Shown here: one piece after another, positions 23,885 through 32,500 of the stretch
How the letters are laid out: each line of letters starts with the position of its first letter
How positions within the stretch are numbered: position 1 is the first letter of the stretch
From: NIOZ-UU13 sp964653075
GTDB lineage: Bacteria > Planctomycetota > Phycisphaerae > Sedimentisphaerales > Anaerobacaceae
DNA: 64,000 nt
Direction: 5' to 3'
Assembly (NCBI GenBank): GCA_964653075.1
Contig: CAZZAX010000010.1
Location: forward strand, 1-64,000
Made by a program: the position numbers and the translations under genes
Notes under the pieces: generated by a model
The model's database searches: none
Seen by the model: only the letters and a program-made list of their open reading frames with translations
Told to the model about the DNA's origin: nothing

Positions 23885-25354
23885 TCAAAAGTCCCGGAAG
23901 GGCCTTCTTGGTTCGGCGGCGGCCATGAGTTTCTTCCACGCATCGAATCGGGCTTTCACTGTGGCCAACACTTGCGGTTTTTCTTTTGAAAGGTCGTTCT
24001 TTTCGCTGATATCTTTTGAAAGGTCGAACAGGCCTGAACCACGCGACGATTCAATCCATTTGAAGTTTCCAACGCGTGCAGCCTTATTGCTGCGGCGCTG
24101 CCAGAACATCTCTTTACGGGGCGACTTTTGTCTGCCTGCGAGTACCGATGTCATATCGAAACCGTCAAGTGGTATGTCTTTGGGCGGGCTGATACCTGCG
24201 GCGCGGCAGAGCATCGGGAAAATCTCCATAGAGGTCAGGAATTCGCTGCATACGGTTCCGGGGAGTATTGTACCCGGCCAGCGGCAAATGGAGGGTACAC
24301 GAATTCCACCTTCAAACATATCACCTTTATGACCGCGCAATGGGTTATTATCTGCGCTACCGCCGCCACCGTTGTCGGAGAAGAAGATGACGATGGTGTT
24401 ATCCGCCTGCCCCATCTCTTCGATGGTATCGAGCATCTGACCGATAGCTTCGTCCATATAAGTAACAGCGGCCATGTACCGCAGGCGTTTTGCTTTTTTA
24501 GTATTGGAGTCTTTCGGATCATATTGGCCGTAGTGTTTACGGATGTATTCCAGAGGCGCCTGTACGCCGGGCCGGGGACGATTCAGATTGGAGGCGCCGT
24601 GCGGTGCATTAAACGGCACATAGCAGAAAAAGGGCCTGTCCTTATGCTTTTTAATAAATTGCAGTGCCTCCCGCCGGAAAAGGTCCGTGGCATATGTACC
24701 TTTGTCCTCAGTGCTCAGCTTGTTGCCTCGGTGCATCGAGTGTACTCCGTATCTCTCGTGGATCCAGTAGTCGATACCGGTGTTTGTGAAGCCGTAAAAT
24801 TCATCGAAACCCCTCTGGAGCGGAAGGAAGCGGTGTAATTGACCGAGGTCCCACTTTCCGAAGATGCCGCTTTTATAGCCGGCATTTTTAAGTACACGGG
24901 GAATCAGCACCTCGCGGGTGTCCATCCCTAATATCATCTCGGGTGAGACGGCGTATTCGTCCGGGGTATAGAGGTGGTCAACATCGACAAGGTAATTGCG
25001 GTACATATCATAAGTACCGTTGCGCTGGGGGTATCGGCCTGTGAGCAAACTGCCGCGTGAAGGCGTGCAGGCCGGCCAGGTGACATAGAAGCTTGTCAGC
25101 CGGACCCCGCCCGCAGTCAGCCTGTCAAGGTTGGGTGTCTTTATTTCACTGCTTCCAAAGCAGCCGAGGTCATTATACCCCTGGTCGTCCGATACGATGA
25201 GCAATATGTTAGGAGGCCTTTTGCCCGGAGGTTTTCCGGCGAATGAACTGTTTTCTGAAGTTTTGCTGCTTTCGCATCCGGAAAGGGCCATGGCTGCGGC
25301 ACTTAAGCCGGTCATTTTTATAAAATTACGTCGATTGATTGATTTCTCGTGCAT
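23885..25354 (-). CDS. Sulfatase, Tat-exported lipoprotein
   Basis: 489 residues. A twin-arginine signal (NRRNFIKMTGLSAAAMALSGC) ends in a lipobox Cys27. The sulfatase core is clear: metal-binding LLIVSDDQG (D56, D57), the CTPSR motif (C96-R100) followed by GSLLTGRYP, GIFGKWDLG and FFSDNGGGG. Cys96 would be converted to formylglycine, which needs a maturase not seen here. It hydrolyses sulfate esters, most likely on sulfated polysaccharide, outside the cytoplasmic membrane. Its location near GH29, DUF1080 and other carbohydrate genes fits the use of sulfated algal glycans. Confidence 0.95.
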   Translation of the reverse strand: MHEKSINRRNFIKMTGLSAAAMALSGCESSKTSENSSFAGKPPGKRPPNILLIVSDDQGYNDLGCFGSSEIKTPNLDRLTAGGVRLTSFYVTWPACTPSRGSLLTGRYPQRNGTYDMYRNYLVDVDHLYTPDEYAVSPEMILGMDTREVLIPRVLKNAGYKSGIFGKWDLGQLHRFLPLQRGFDEFYGFTNTGIDYWIHERYGVHSMHRGNKLSTEDKGTYATDLFRREALQFIKKHKDRPFFCYVPFNAPHGASNLNRPRPGVQAPLEYIRKHYGQYDPKDSNTKKAKRLRYMAAVTYMDEAIGQMLDTIEEMGQADNTIVIFFSDNGGGGSADNNPLRGHKGDMFEGGIRVPSICRWPGTILPGTVCSEFLTSMEIFPMLCRAAGISPPKDIPLDGFDMTSVLAGRQKSPRKEMFWQRRSNKAARVGNFKWIESSRGSGLFDLSKDISEKNDLSKEKPQVLATVKARFDAWKKLMAAAEPRRPFRDF

Positions 25355-25535
25355 AGTTTTTACCTTTCAAATACTTTTGTCCGGCATTTCCGTTTAACAT
25401 TATAAATAAGTTTCTGCTTTCGAATTTTGCTATCATATCAGAAATTTCTTTTTTTGCAGCTATCTTCAAGTTTGTTTAACACATTTTACTGCTAAAAACT
25501 TCTCAAAACTTGAATTGTAAACAAAAAACATACTG

Positions 25536-25564
25536 TTGGCGCTGCTTGTCTATATGTATATAAT
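25536..25564 (+). promoter_or_regulatory. Probable sigma70-type promoter of the DUF1080 gene
   Basis: TTGGCG (25536-25541) and TATAAT (25559-25564) are 17 bases apart, about 90 bases before the start codon at 25653. Confidence 0.5.
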
Positions 25565-25652
25565 TCTCGTAATCGTTAATCAACCGAGATTCTCGCCTTA
25601 ATGTAAGGTTAGGGGATTGCCAAGAAGACCAATTTGGAAAGGAGTAATTAAG

Positions 25653-26468
25653 ATGAGGACAGTTTTGATTAGTGTTGCTGCCGGCGTGCTTGCGATTTTG
25701 GCCGGATGTGCTACAACCGAGCAAGCGGCCCCGAAGGGTGAAATACGCCAGTATGTGGATACCGATACCGGCCGGTGGCTTATTCATGATATGAATCGGC
25801 CTGCGCCTCCGGTGATAACACCTGGCATTGCCAGTACACAGGATGTTGCAGGGAGAGCCCCTTCCGATGCTGTGGTTTTATTTGATGGGACAGGTTTATC
25901 GCAATGGACTGATTCCAAGGGCGGTAGAACGAAATGGATTATGGGTGATGGTTATATGGAGTGCGTTAAAGGCTCCGGTTATATCCAAAGCAAACGCGAG
26001 TTCGGTTCGTGTCAATTGCACGTTGAGTTTGCTACTCCTTCAACAGTAAAAGGAAGCGGCCAGGGCCGGGGCAACAGCGGGGTGTTTCTGATGGGACAAT
26101 ACGAGGTCCAGGTTCTCGATTCCTATAATAATAAGACTTATCCGGACGGCCAGTGTTCTGCGCTTTATGGTAGGGGAGTTCCTTTAGTAAATTCCAGCCG
26201 GGGGCCGGGCCAGTGGCAATCGTACGATATAATTTTTCGTCGTCCTGTTTTCAAGGGTGATAAGGTCGTCAAGAAGGCAACTTTCACGGTTTTTCATAAT
26301 GGTGTGCTCGTTCACGATAATGTCGTGCTCGAAGGTGGGACCGGCTGGAAAGGTCAGCACGCGATATCCGACTATGTGCCGCATGAAGACAAAGGGCCAA
26401 TCTCGCTGCAGGACCACGGCAATCCTGTGAGATACCGTAATATATGGGTTCGTGAGCTTGCCGATTAA
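25653..26468 (+). CDS. Lipoprotein of the 3-keto-disaccharide hydrolase (DUF1080) family
   Basis: About 271 residues. A lipoprotein signal (LISVAAGVLAILAGC) is followed by the DUF1080 concanavalin-like domain: VVLFDGTGLSQW, GYIQSKREFGSCQLHVEF, GQGRGNSGVFLMGQYEVQVLDS and the C-terminal ISLQDHGNPVRYRNIWVREL. Members of this family have been shown to hydrolyse 3-keto-glycosides in the periplasm, after oxidation of the sugar by Gfo/Idh/MocA-type dehydrogenases. Several exported Gfo/Idh/MocA proteins are present in this window. AAAGGAG lies 9 bases before ATG 25653. A terminator follows the gene. Confidence 0.88.
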   Translation: MRTVLISVAAGVLAILAGCATTEQAAPKGEIRQYVDTDTGRWLIHDMNRPAPPVITPGIASTQDVAGRAPSDAVVLFDGTGLSQWTDSKGGRTKWIMGDGYMECVKGSGYIQSKREFGSCQLHVEFATPSTVKGSGQGRGNSGVFLMGQYEVQVLDSYNNKTYPDGQCSALYGRGVPLVNSSRGPGQWQSYDIIFRRPVFKGDKVVKKATFTVFHNGVLVHDNVVLEGGTGWKGQHAISDYVPHEDKGPISLQDHGNPVRYRNIWVRELAD

Positions 26469-26490
26469 TAACCGGACGTACCAATAAAAT

Positions 26491-26534
26491 AAAAACCCGG
26501 AGCCTTGTTTAACGATAAGATTTCGGGTTTTTTT
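26491..26534. terminator. Bidirectional terminator between convergent genes
   Basis: AAAAACCCG (26491-26499) pairs with CGGGTTTTT (26524-26532), with T runs on both strands beyond the stem. It separates the DUF1080 gene from the convergent YoaP-like gene. Confidence 0.75.
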
Positions 26535-26553
26535 GTGTATAGGATGTGTGGGA

Positions 26554-27330
26554 TTACTTTAATATTTTATTCATGATATTCCTGAATCTTGTTGCGCTAA
26601 TCTGATGGTCGGCGAGTAATTGGCCGTTGTAGATGACGGCGAAGGCTGCATAGGGCGTAGGGGCGTTTTGGGCCTGCCGGTACGTATTGATTTCTATTAT
26701 TTGTGGTTTGAGTTTGTAAGTTTTTCGGGCCATATCAGCTATCTTATCAGCAAACCTTATGGTGTGAGGGCATTGGCTCGAGCGGATGATGGTAAGGCCC
26801 TTATTATACTTTTTCAGTTTTTTGTCCCAGTTATTTTTGAATTTAGGATTTGGAGCTGATTTATCGAATTTCTTTACCAGCAGATCATAATCTGGTGGTG
26901 CGGCATCCACAATTTTAAAGCCGTTTTTTAAGAATATTTGACTATTTGCCAGCCAGGGTCTTTGTCTAGCGACGACAGCTACTCCTTTGGTCTTTGCTTT
27001 TTTAGCATCATTAATGCAGGCCTGTATTAAGAGCCTGCCGTAACCTTTTTTTTGGTATTTCTTAGAATAGGTCCAAAGACAGTGAATGAACATATATCCG
27101 TCGGCCTCAATACCTCGCCAGGCGTATTGGCCCGGGAGGTATTCAATATAGCCGAATTGAAAGTTCTTTTCAGTAGAGAGCAGCTTTGCTTTCAGGCCTT
27201 TTTTAAAGTACGTTTTTAACCAATCTGTTTTTCGAATACGTCCTTCATGCTCAGGATCTTTGATTCCACAGATGGGCGATTCGTGGAGATTTTGTTGAGT
27301 AATATCAATCACTTGTATTTTTTCAGCCAT
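26554..27330 (-). CDS. YoaP-like GNAT acetyltransferase
   Basis: About 258 residues. The N-terminal half is a GNAT acetyltransferase: YSKKYQKKGYGRLLIQACINDAKKAKTKGVAVV gives the acetyl-CoA-binding Q/R-x-x-G-x-G/A-type loop, then NSQIFLKNGFKIVDAAPPDYDLL. The C-terminal half (GLTIIRSSQCPHTIRFADKIADMARKTY, then APTPYAAFAVIYNGQLLADHQIS) resembles the thioredoxin-fold domain at the end of YoaP proteins. The substrate is unknown. ATG 27330 has GAGGGA upstream; a start at 27345 adds five residues without a better site. Confidence 0.8.
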   Translation of the reverse strand: MAEKIQVIDITQQNLHESPICGIKDPEHEGRIRKTDWLKTYFKKGLKAKLLSTEKNFQFGYIEYLPGQYAWRGIEADGYMFIHCLWTYSKKYQKKGYGRLLIQACINDAKKAKTKGVAVVARQRPWLANSQIFLKNGFKIVDAAPPDYDLLVKKFDKSAPNPKFKNNWDKKLKKYNKGLTIIRSSQCPHTIRFADKIADMARKTYKLKPQIIEINTYRQAQNAPTPYAAFAVIYNGQLLADHQISATRFRNIMNKILK

Positions 27331-27619
27331 AAAATATTCCCTCATAAAGGTTATGCCTGTTATCTCAATGCAAGGCAGAGTTAGCTGGAATATTCCATTT
27401 TCGCGTTGTTGTGGTTTGCAAAGGTCTCTGACTTTATTAGATTACCAAATTCATATTATCATTGCAAATGCCGGCTTTTTTGGTGACCGGGCCAATTACC
27501 TTAGGGGAGGTGCTTAGAACCTCGTATATATGCTCACAAGAGCTTAGAGCTTTCTGAGCAATCTTTCAAAGATCTGAGAAAATCCCTTAGTGTCATTGAC
27601 AGATACCTTACGTAAAACT

Positions 27620-28522
27620 ATGATATTGAACATGGACAGTCGAGTAAAGAAGAAGACAGTTCGTACACTTCTAATAGGCCTTACAGTTATTTGTTTCGTT
27701 ATACTTGTATATCTTCTTGTATTTCTTAGATTGAGTGGATTCTGGACAACAAACTATTACACCACTATCTATTTTTCTCCAGTTAAGTTTCGCGAGATTA
27801 TGGCGGGGATGACTCGTCAAGAAGTTCGTGATATTGCCGGTCCTCCGTTTCACAGAAGACGGATGACTTCAGCATGTTACTGGATCTACTCGCTGCCATT
27901 GCGTCCAGAAAAAGCATACAAGAAATTTGAAGTGGTTTTCGATAATGATAGCAAAGAAGTCATCCGGAGTTCTATGACTATTGATCGTCTTTCCTGGGAT
28001 CCTAAGACTGAGCAGTGGATAGAACTGAGTTCTCCAAAACCAACTTCACCGTGGAAGATTTCACACTTTGATTATCAAATGATCCAGGGGGAGGCACCCA
28101 ATATAGAGGGGAAGTCACAAAACGCATACCTGATCCAGATAATGGCGACTTGGTGCGGCCCCTGCTCGAAAGGTCGCGTTAGAATCGAGAAATTGCTTAG
28201 AGAAGATTTATCTGATATCCCGATCCAGTTACTGCTTATTTCAGTGGACGAGAGCCGACGAATATTACGAGAATACCTCGATAATAATCAAATAACTACT
28301 CCTGTGGCCTGGGACCCAAATAATGAATTATCAGAACCAATGAGCGAAAAGCTGATACCAAGATACCTGGTTCTTAAAGGTAAAACTTTGTATCCTTTTG
28401 AGTTTGCGCACTACACTGGTGAATCCGAAGAATATTACGATGACCTTGCGTGGTTTATTCGGTGTTATGCGAATATAGTTCCAGGGCAAAAAAACGAAGA
28501 TGCTATATTGCCCAGCAACTAA
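27620..28522 (+). CDS. Membrane-anchored BamE/SmpA-like and thioredoxin-domain protein
   Basis: About 300 residues. One membrane helix near residues 15-38 (TLLIGLTVICFVILVYLLVFL) anchors it. Next comes a segment like the small BamE/SmpA fold (FREIMAGMTRQEVRDIAGPP). From about residue 150 a TlpA/thioredoxin-type domain follows with the active-site motif WCGPC (W178, C179, C182) and a cis-Pro region IPRYLVL. It should act as a thiol-disulfide protein on the outer face of the membrane. The start is uncertain: GTG 27590, ATG 27620 and ATG 27632 are all in frame and none has a good ribosome site. Confidence 0.65.
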   Translation: MILNMDSRVKKKTVRTLLIGLTVICFVILVYLLVFLRLSGFWTTNYYTTIYFSPVKFREIMAGMTRQEVRDIAGPPFHRRRMTSACYWIYSLPLRPEKAYKKFEVVFDNDSKEVIRSSMTIDRLSWDPKTEQWIELSSPKPTSPWKISHFDYQMIQGEAPNIEGKSQNAYLIQIMATWCGPCSKGRVRIEKLLREDLSDIPIQLLLISVDESRRILREYLDNNQITTPVAWDPNNELSEPMSEKLIPRYLVLKGKTLYPFEFAHYTGESEEYYDDLAWFIRCYANIVPGQKNEDAILPSN

Positions 28523-28866
28523 AGTCCAATCTATTCTATAATGTAAGCTCCTATTGGAATATATATCTCTGATTGGCTTTCTAAATTCGTTCATGTTGAA
28601 AGCGTATTGTCATATTTGCCCTTCTCATTGTGATATAGCGCATTTTGCGGATACCATTGTTATTCCATATTCTTTAGTCAGGCATTTTGGGTGCCGAGTA
28701 TTTGTGAGTTCATTGAATTTTAATGGTTCAAAGATTTGTTTTTTAAGAAATTCTACAATCACGGGGATAAACATTGTATTTTTCCCTTTTATTGACATTT
28801 TGTGGCAATTTTGCACAATAACGGCTATACTAACCGACTATTATTAATAGTTTTTTGGAGTAAAAT
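28523..28866. other. AT-rich intergenic region upstream of efp
   Basis: No gene is supported. A perfect -35 hexamer TTGACA lies at 28792-28797, but the best -10 candidates (CACAAT at 28814-28819 or TATACT at 28826-28831) are respectively weak or too far away, so the efp promoter is only tentatively placed here. TTTGGAG precedes the efp start. Confidence 0.4.
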
Positions 28867-29427
28867 ATGAGAGCATCTGAAATGAGTAAAGGCCAGACCG
28901 TCAAGATTGACGGCAAACTGTATGCGATAGTTGATTATCAGCACGTCAAATTAGGTAAAGGCGGTGCGGTGTATCAAACGAAGCTTAAGAGTCTGACCGA
29001 CGGTTCGATTCAAAATGTCCGCCTGCGCTCAGAGGAAAACGTCGAAGAGGCGTATCTGGACAAGAGAACGTATGAATATCTTTATTCGTCCGGCAGTGAA
29101 CATGTTCTGATGGATACCACGACCTATGACCAGATTAGTCTGGATGATGATGCATTTGGAGACGGGCCGAAGTTTCTTAAGCCGAACACCCAGTTGCAGG
29201 TGAGTATGTATGAGGGTAAGCCCGTCATCGTAACTTTACCCAACACGGTGGATTTGGAAGTTACCGATACTCCCCCGGAGATTAAAGGTGCCACGGCGAC
29301 TAATCAAAACAAGCCCGCAACCCTCGAAACCGGTTTTGTAGTGCAGGTACCGCCTTTTATAAAGGTCGGCGAGCTTATTCGTGTCGATACGCGTACGGGT
29401 GAGTATGTAACGCGAGTTAAAGGATAA
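28867..29427 (+). CDS. efp: Translation elongation factor P
   Basis: 186 residues in three beta-barrel domains: KOW-like N-terminus (MRASEMSKGQTVKIDGKLYAIVDYQHVKLGKGG), central OB domain (YEYLYSSGSEHVLMDTTTYDQISL) and C-terminal OB domain ending GEYVTRVKG. EF-P binds between the P and E sites and relieves stalling at proline runs. The tip lysine is K31. The loop reads LGKGG where most EF-P have PGKGG, so the flanking Pro is replaced. TTTTGGAG lies 6 bases before the ATG. secA follows after 88 bases of repeat-rich DNA. Confidence 0.95.
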   Translation: MRASEMSKGQTVKIDGKLYAIVDYQHVKLGKGGAVYQTKLKSLTDGSIQNVRLRSEENVEEAYLDKRTYEYLYSSGSEHVLMDTTTYDQISLDDDAFGDGPKFLKPNTQLQVSMYEGKPVIVTLPNTVDLEVTDTPPEIKGATATNQNKPATLETGFVVQVPPFIKVGELIRVDTRTGEYVTRVKG

Positions 29428-29512
29428 AAGTGAACTAAAGTGTCTAAAGTGAGCTAAAGTTAAAAAAAAATAACTTTAGGCGCTTTGCACTTTAGGCACT
29501 TTACACTTTAAA
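29428..29512 (+). repeat. CTAAAGT tandem repeats forming a long imperfect hairpin
   Basis: Units of CTAAAGTG/CTAAAGTT are repeated three times (29434-29461), then a run of eight A, then the inverse units ACTTTAG/CACTTT are repeated (29472-29510). The core stem CTAAAGTTA (29454-29462) pairs perfectly with TAACTTTAG (29471-29479) and the arms extend with mismatches. It fills the whole efp-secA gap and abuts the secA start codon. Confidence 0.75.
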
Positions 29513-29515
29513 TTT

Positions 29516-32500
29516 ATGCTTGATAAGATAAGCAAAATTCTCATAAAGATTTTTGGTTCTCGTAATGAGCGGCTGGTTAAGGCCTATTCGGTGATAGCAC
29601 GGCAGGCGGGTGAATTTGAAGAGAAGACGAAACAGCTCGACGACGAAGCGCTTAAAGCCAAGACCACAGAGTTTAAGGCCGCTATAAAAGCAGGGGCCAG
29701 GCCTGAGGATATTCTGCCCGAGGTGTTTGCAGTTGTTCGCGAAGCGGCAAGGCGGAATGTCAATATGCGCCATTTCGACGTCCAGCTTATCGGCGGCAAT
29801 GTTCTTTATGAAGGCAAAATCGCCGAAATGGCTACCGGCGAAGGCAAGACTTTGGTAGCGACGTTAGCGGCATATCTCGTGCATCTGACCGGAAGAAGGG
29901 TCCACATCGTTACAGTCAACGATTACCTGGCAAAGCGTGATGCTGAGTGGATGGGGCCGGTCTATCGTGCATTAGGTTTGACCGTAGGTGCCATTCAGGG
30001 GGACATGGACACGGCCGGTGACGAGCGGAAAAGTCAATATGCCTGCGATATCAATTACGGCACGAACAATGAGTTTGGCTTCGATTATCTTCGTGATAAT
30101 ATGAAAACGTCACTTGAGCAGATGGTACAGGGTACGCTGCAATATGCGATAATTGACGAAGTAGATTCGATACTGATTGATGAAGCAAGGACACCACTGA
30201 TTATATCCGGCCCGGCCTTCGATGATGTTAGCAGATATAAAAAAGCGGACCAGGTTGCAAGAAAGCTGCTCAGTCTGCAAAGCGGCTACGACCGCATTAA
30301 AAAACAAATCGATGCATGTGAGCGGGGGATAGCCAGTGCACAGGGTGAGCTGTCCGATGCAAAAAAAGATAAGGACAGTGAGCGGATAGAGAAAGCTCAG
30401 AAGGTAATTGAAAAAAACCAGGAAGAGCTTGAAACCGCCCAGTTTAAGCTGACGGAAGCCACTCAATATTACGAAGTCGAATACGACAGAAAAGCGGTAC
30501 ATCTTACACATGAAGGAGTAGGCGCCGCACAAGAGATAGCCGGGGTAGGTTCATTCTTCACCGGCTCCAATATGGAGTGGCCTCATCTTCTGGAACAGAG
30601 TCTGCGGGCCCATGTAACTTTCCTGCGGGAGAAAGACTATGTCGTTATGGACGGCAAGGTCGTTATAGTTGACGAATTTACGGGCCGCTTGATGCAGGGC
30701 CGGCAGTGGTCCGACGGGCTACACCAGGCGGTCGAGGCAAAAGAGGCTGTTACCGTAAAAGAAGAAACTCAGACGCTGGCCACTATTACGCTGCAGAATT
30801 TCTTCAAGCTCTACGAGCAGATAGCCGGAATGACCGGTACCGCCGCCACCGAAGCTGAAGAGTTTATGAACATCTACAAACTCGATGTTGTCGTAATACC
30901 CACCAACGAACCCTGCATCAGGGACGACCAGGATGACGCAATATATCAATCGATACGCGAAAAATATAACGCCATAGTTGAACAGATAAATGAGGTTAGC
31001 GCATCAGGCAGGCCTGTCCTTGTGGGCACGGTCAGCGTGGAGAAAAACGAATCCATTTCGGCGGCTCTTCAGAAAAGATTCGGCCTCGAACACGAACTTC
31101 TCAATGCCAAGCATCACGAAAGAGAAGCTTTAATTGTCGCCAAAGCCGGTCAGCAGCATAAAGGCCGGGACGGCAGAATGCGCGGCAATATAACAATCGC
31201 AACTAATATGGCCGGCAGGGGTACGGATATTGTACTCGGGCCGGGAGTAGCGGAACTTGGCGGCCTGCACGTGCTTGGCACCGAACGACATGAGGCCAGA
31301 AGAATTGATAATCAGTTGCGTGGACGAACAGGCAGGCAGGGTAACGCCGGCTCAAGCCAGTTCTTCCTGAGTTTTGATGACGACTTGATGCGAATTTTCG
31401 CACCTGAGTGGACTGTCAAGGCGCTTTCCTGGATAGGCTGGGAAGAGGGTCAGCCAATCTACCACAAGAGGATCAGCAAGGGCATCGAAAAGGCACAAAA
31501 GAAGGTCGAAGAACGCAACTTCGAGGTACGCAAAAGCCTGCTTGAATACGATGAGGTGATGGACTACCAGCGGAAAATCTTTTACTCGCGCAGACGTGAA
31601 ATCCTGGCTGGCAAAGGGCTGAAAAATGTCATCCAGGAAATGATTAATTCTACTATCTCGACTAATTGCAGCACGATACTTGGCAAAGATTACCCTTATA
31701 AGTGCATTTGTGAATGGGCGAGAAGCAACTTCGGTATAGACCTGAAGCTCTCGGACATCAGCGGGGAAAAGGCGAGTGAAATTGAACAATTAATAAAACG
31801 GCAGGCAAAGGACAATGCCTCCAATAATATATCACTTTCGATGGGCGAGTATTTTGAGGACTATGGTGATCCGCGGACGTGGGACATTAGCGGATTGTGT
31901 AAATGGGCCATGAGCTCGTTCCAGGTCAGTCTAAGTCCCGGTAAAGTTAAGCATCAATCACCGGAAGAAATAGAAGAACAATTAATCTCGGCCGCCGCAG
32001 GTCAAATCGACAAAAAAGATTGTTCACAATTAATCGAATTCCTTAAGGATGATTTTGCCTTAAACACCTTTGCCGAGTGGGCACGGGCCAAGTTCGACAT
32101 AAAACTGGACACTGCGGAATTAGCAGACCTTACCGGGTCACAAATCCGTGAGCAGCTCGAGGGAAAGACGGCAGCCAAATATAAACAAAGGGAGATTGAG
32201 TATCCTGTTGAGTTCGCGATGAATATGGTTTACGGCCAGCAGGGTCCTAATGTGTATGCTTTCGAGGCGCTGGCCAACTGGGCCAACACAAAATATAACG
32301 CAGGCTTATCCGTCGAACGGATACAAAACACCAAACCCCGCCACCTGCATAAACAACTGCTCGAATTAAGTGGGAGCTTTAACAACGGGCAATTAGAAAA
32401 GGAACTGGGTGATAAAATCAGCAGTCTGAATACTGCGGATTTAGTGAGCTGGGCCAATGAAAGATTCCAGTCCTCTTTCACTGAAGAGGACCTGGCCGGC

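Noticed and set aside
28523..28866. Small protein genes before efp
   Set aside because: Frames on both strands are AT-rich, overlap each other and have no ribosome sites.
29428..29512. CRISPR-like array between efp and secA
   Set aside because: Units are 7-10 bases with no spacers and the second half is inverted; it is a hairpin-forming repeat, and no cas genes are present.
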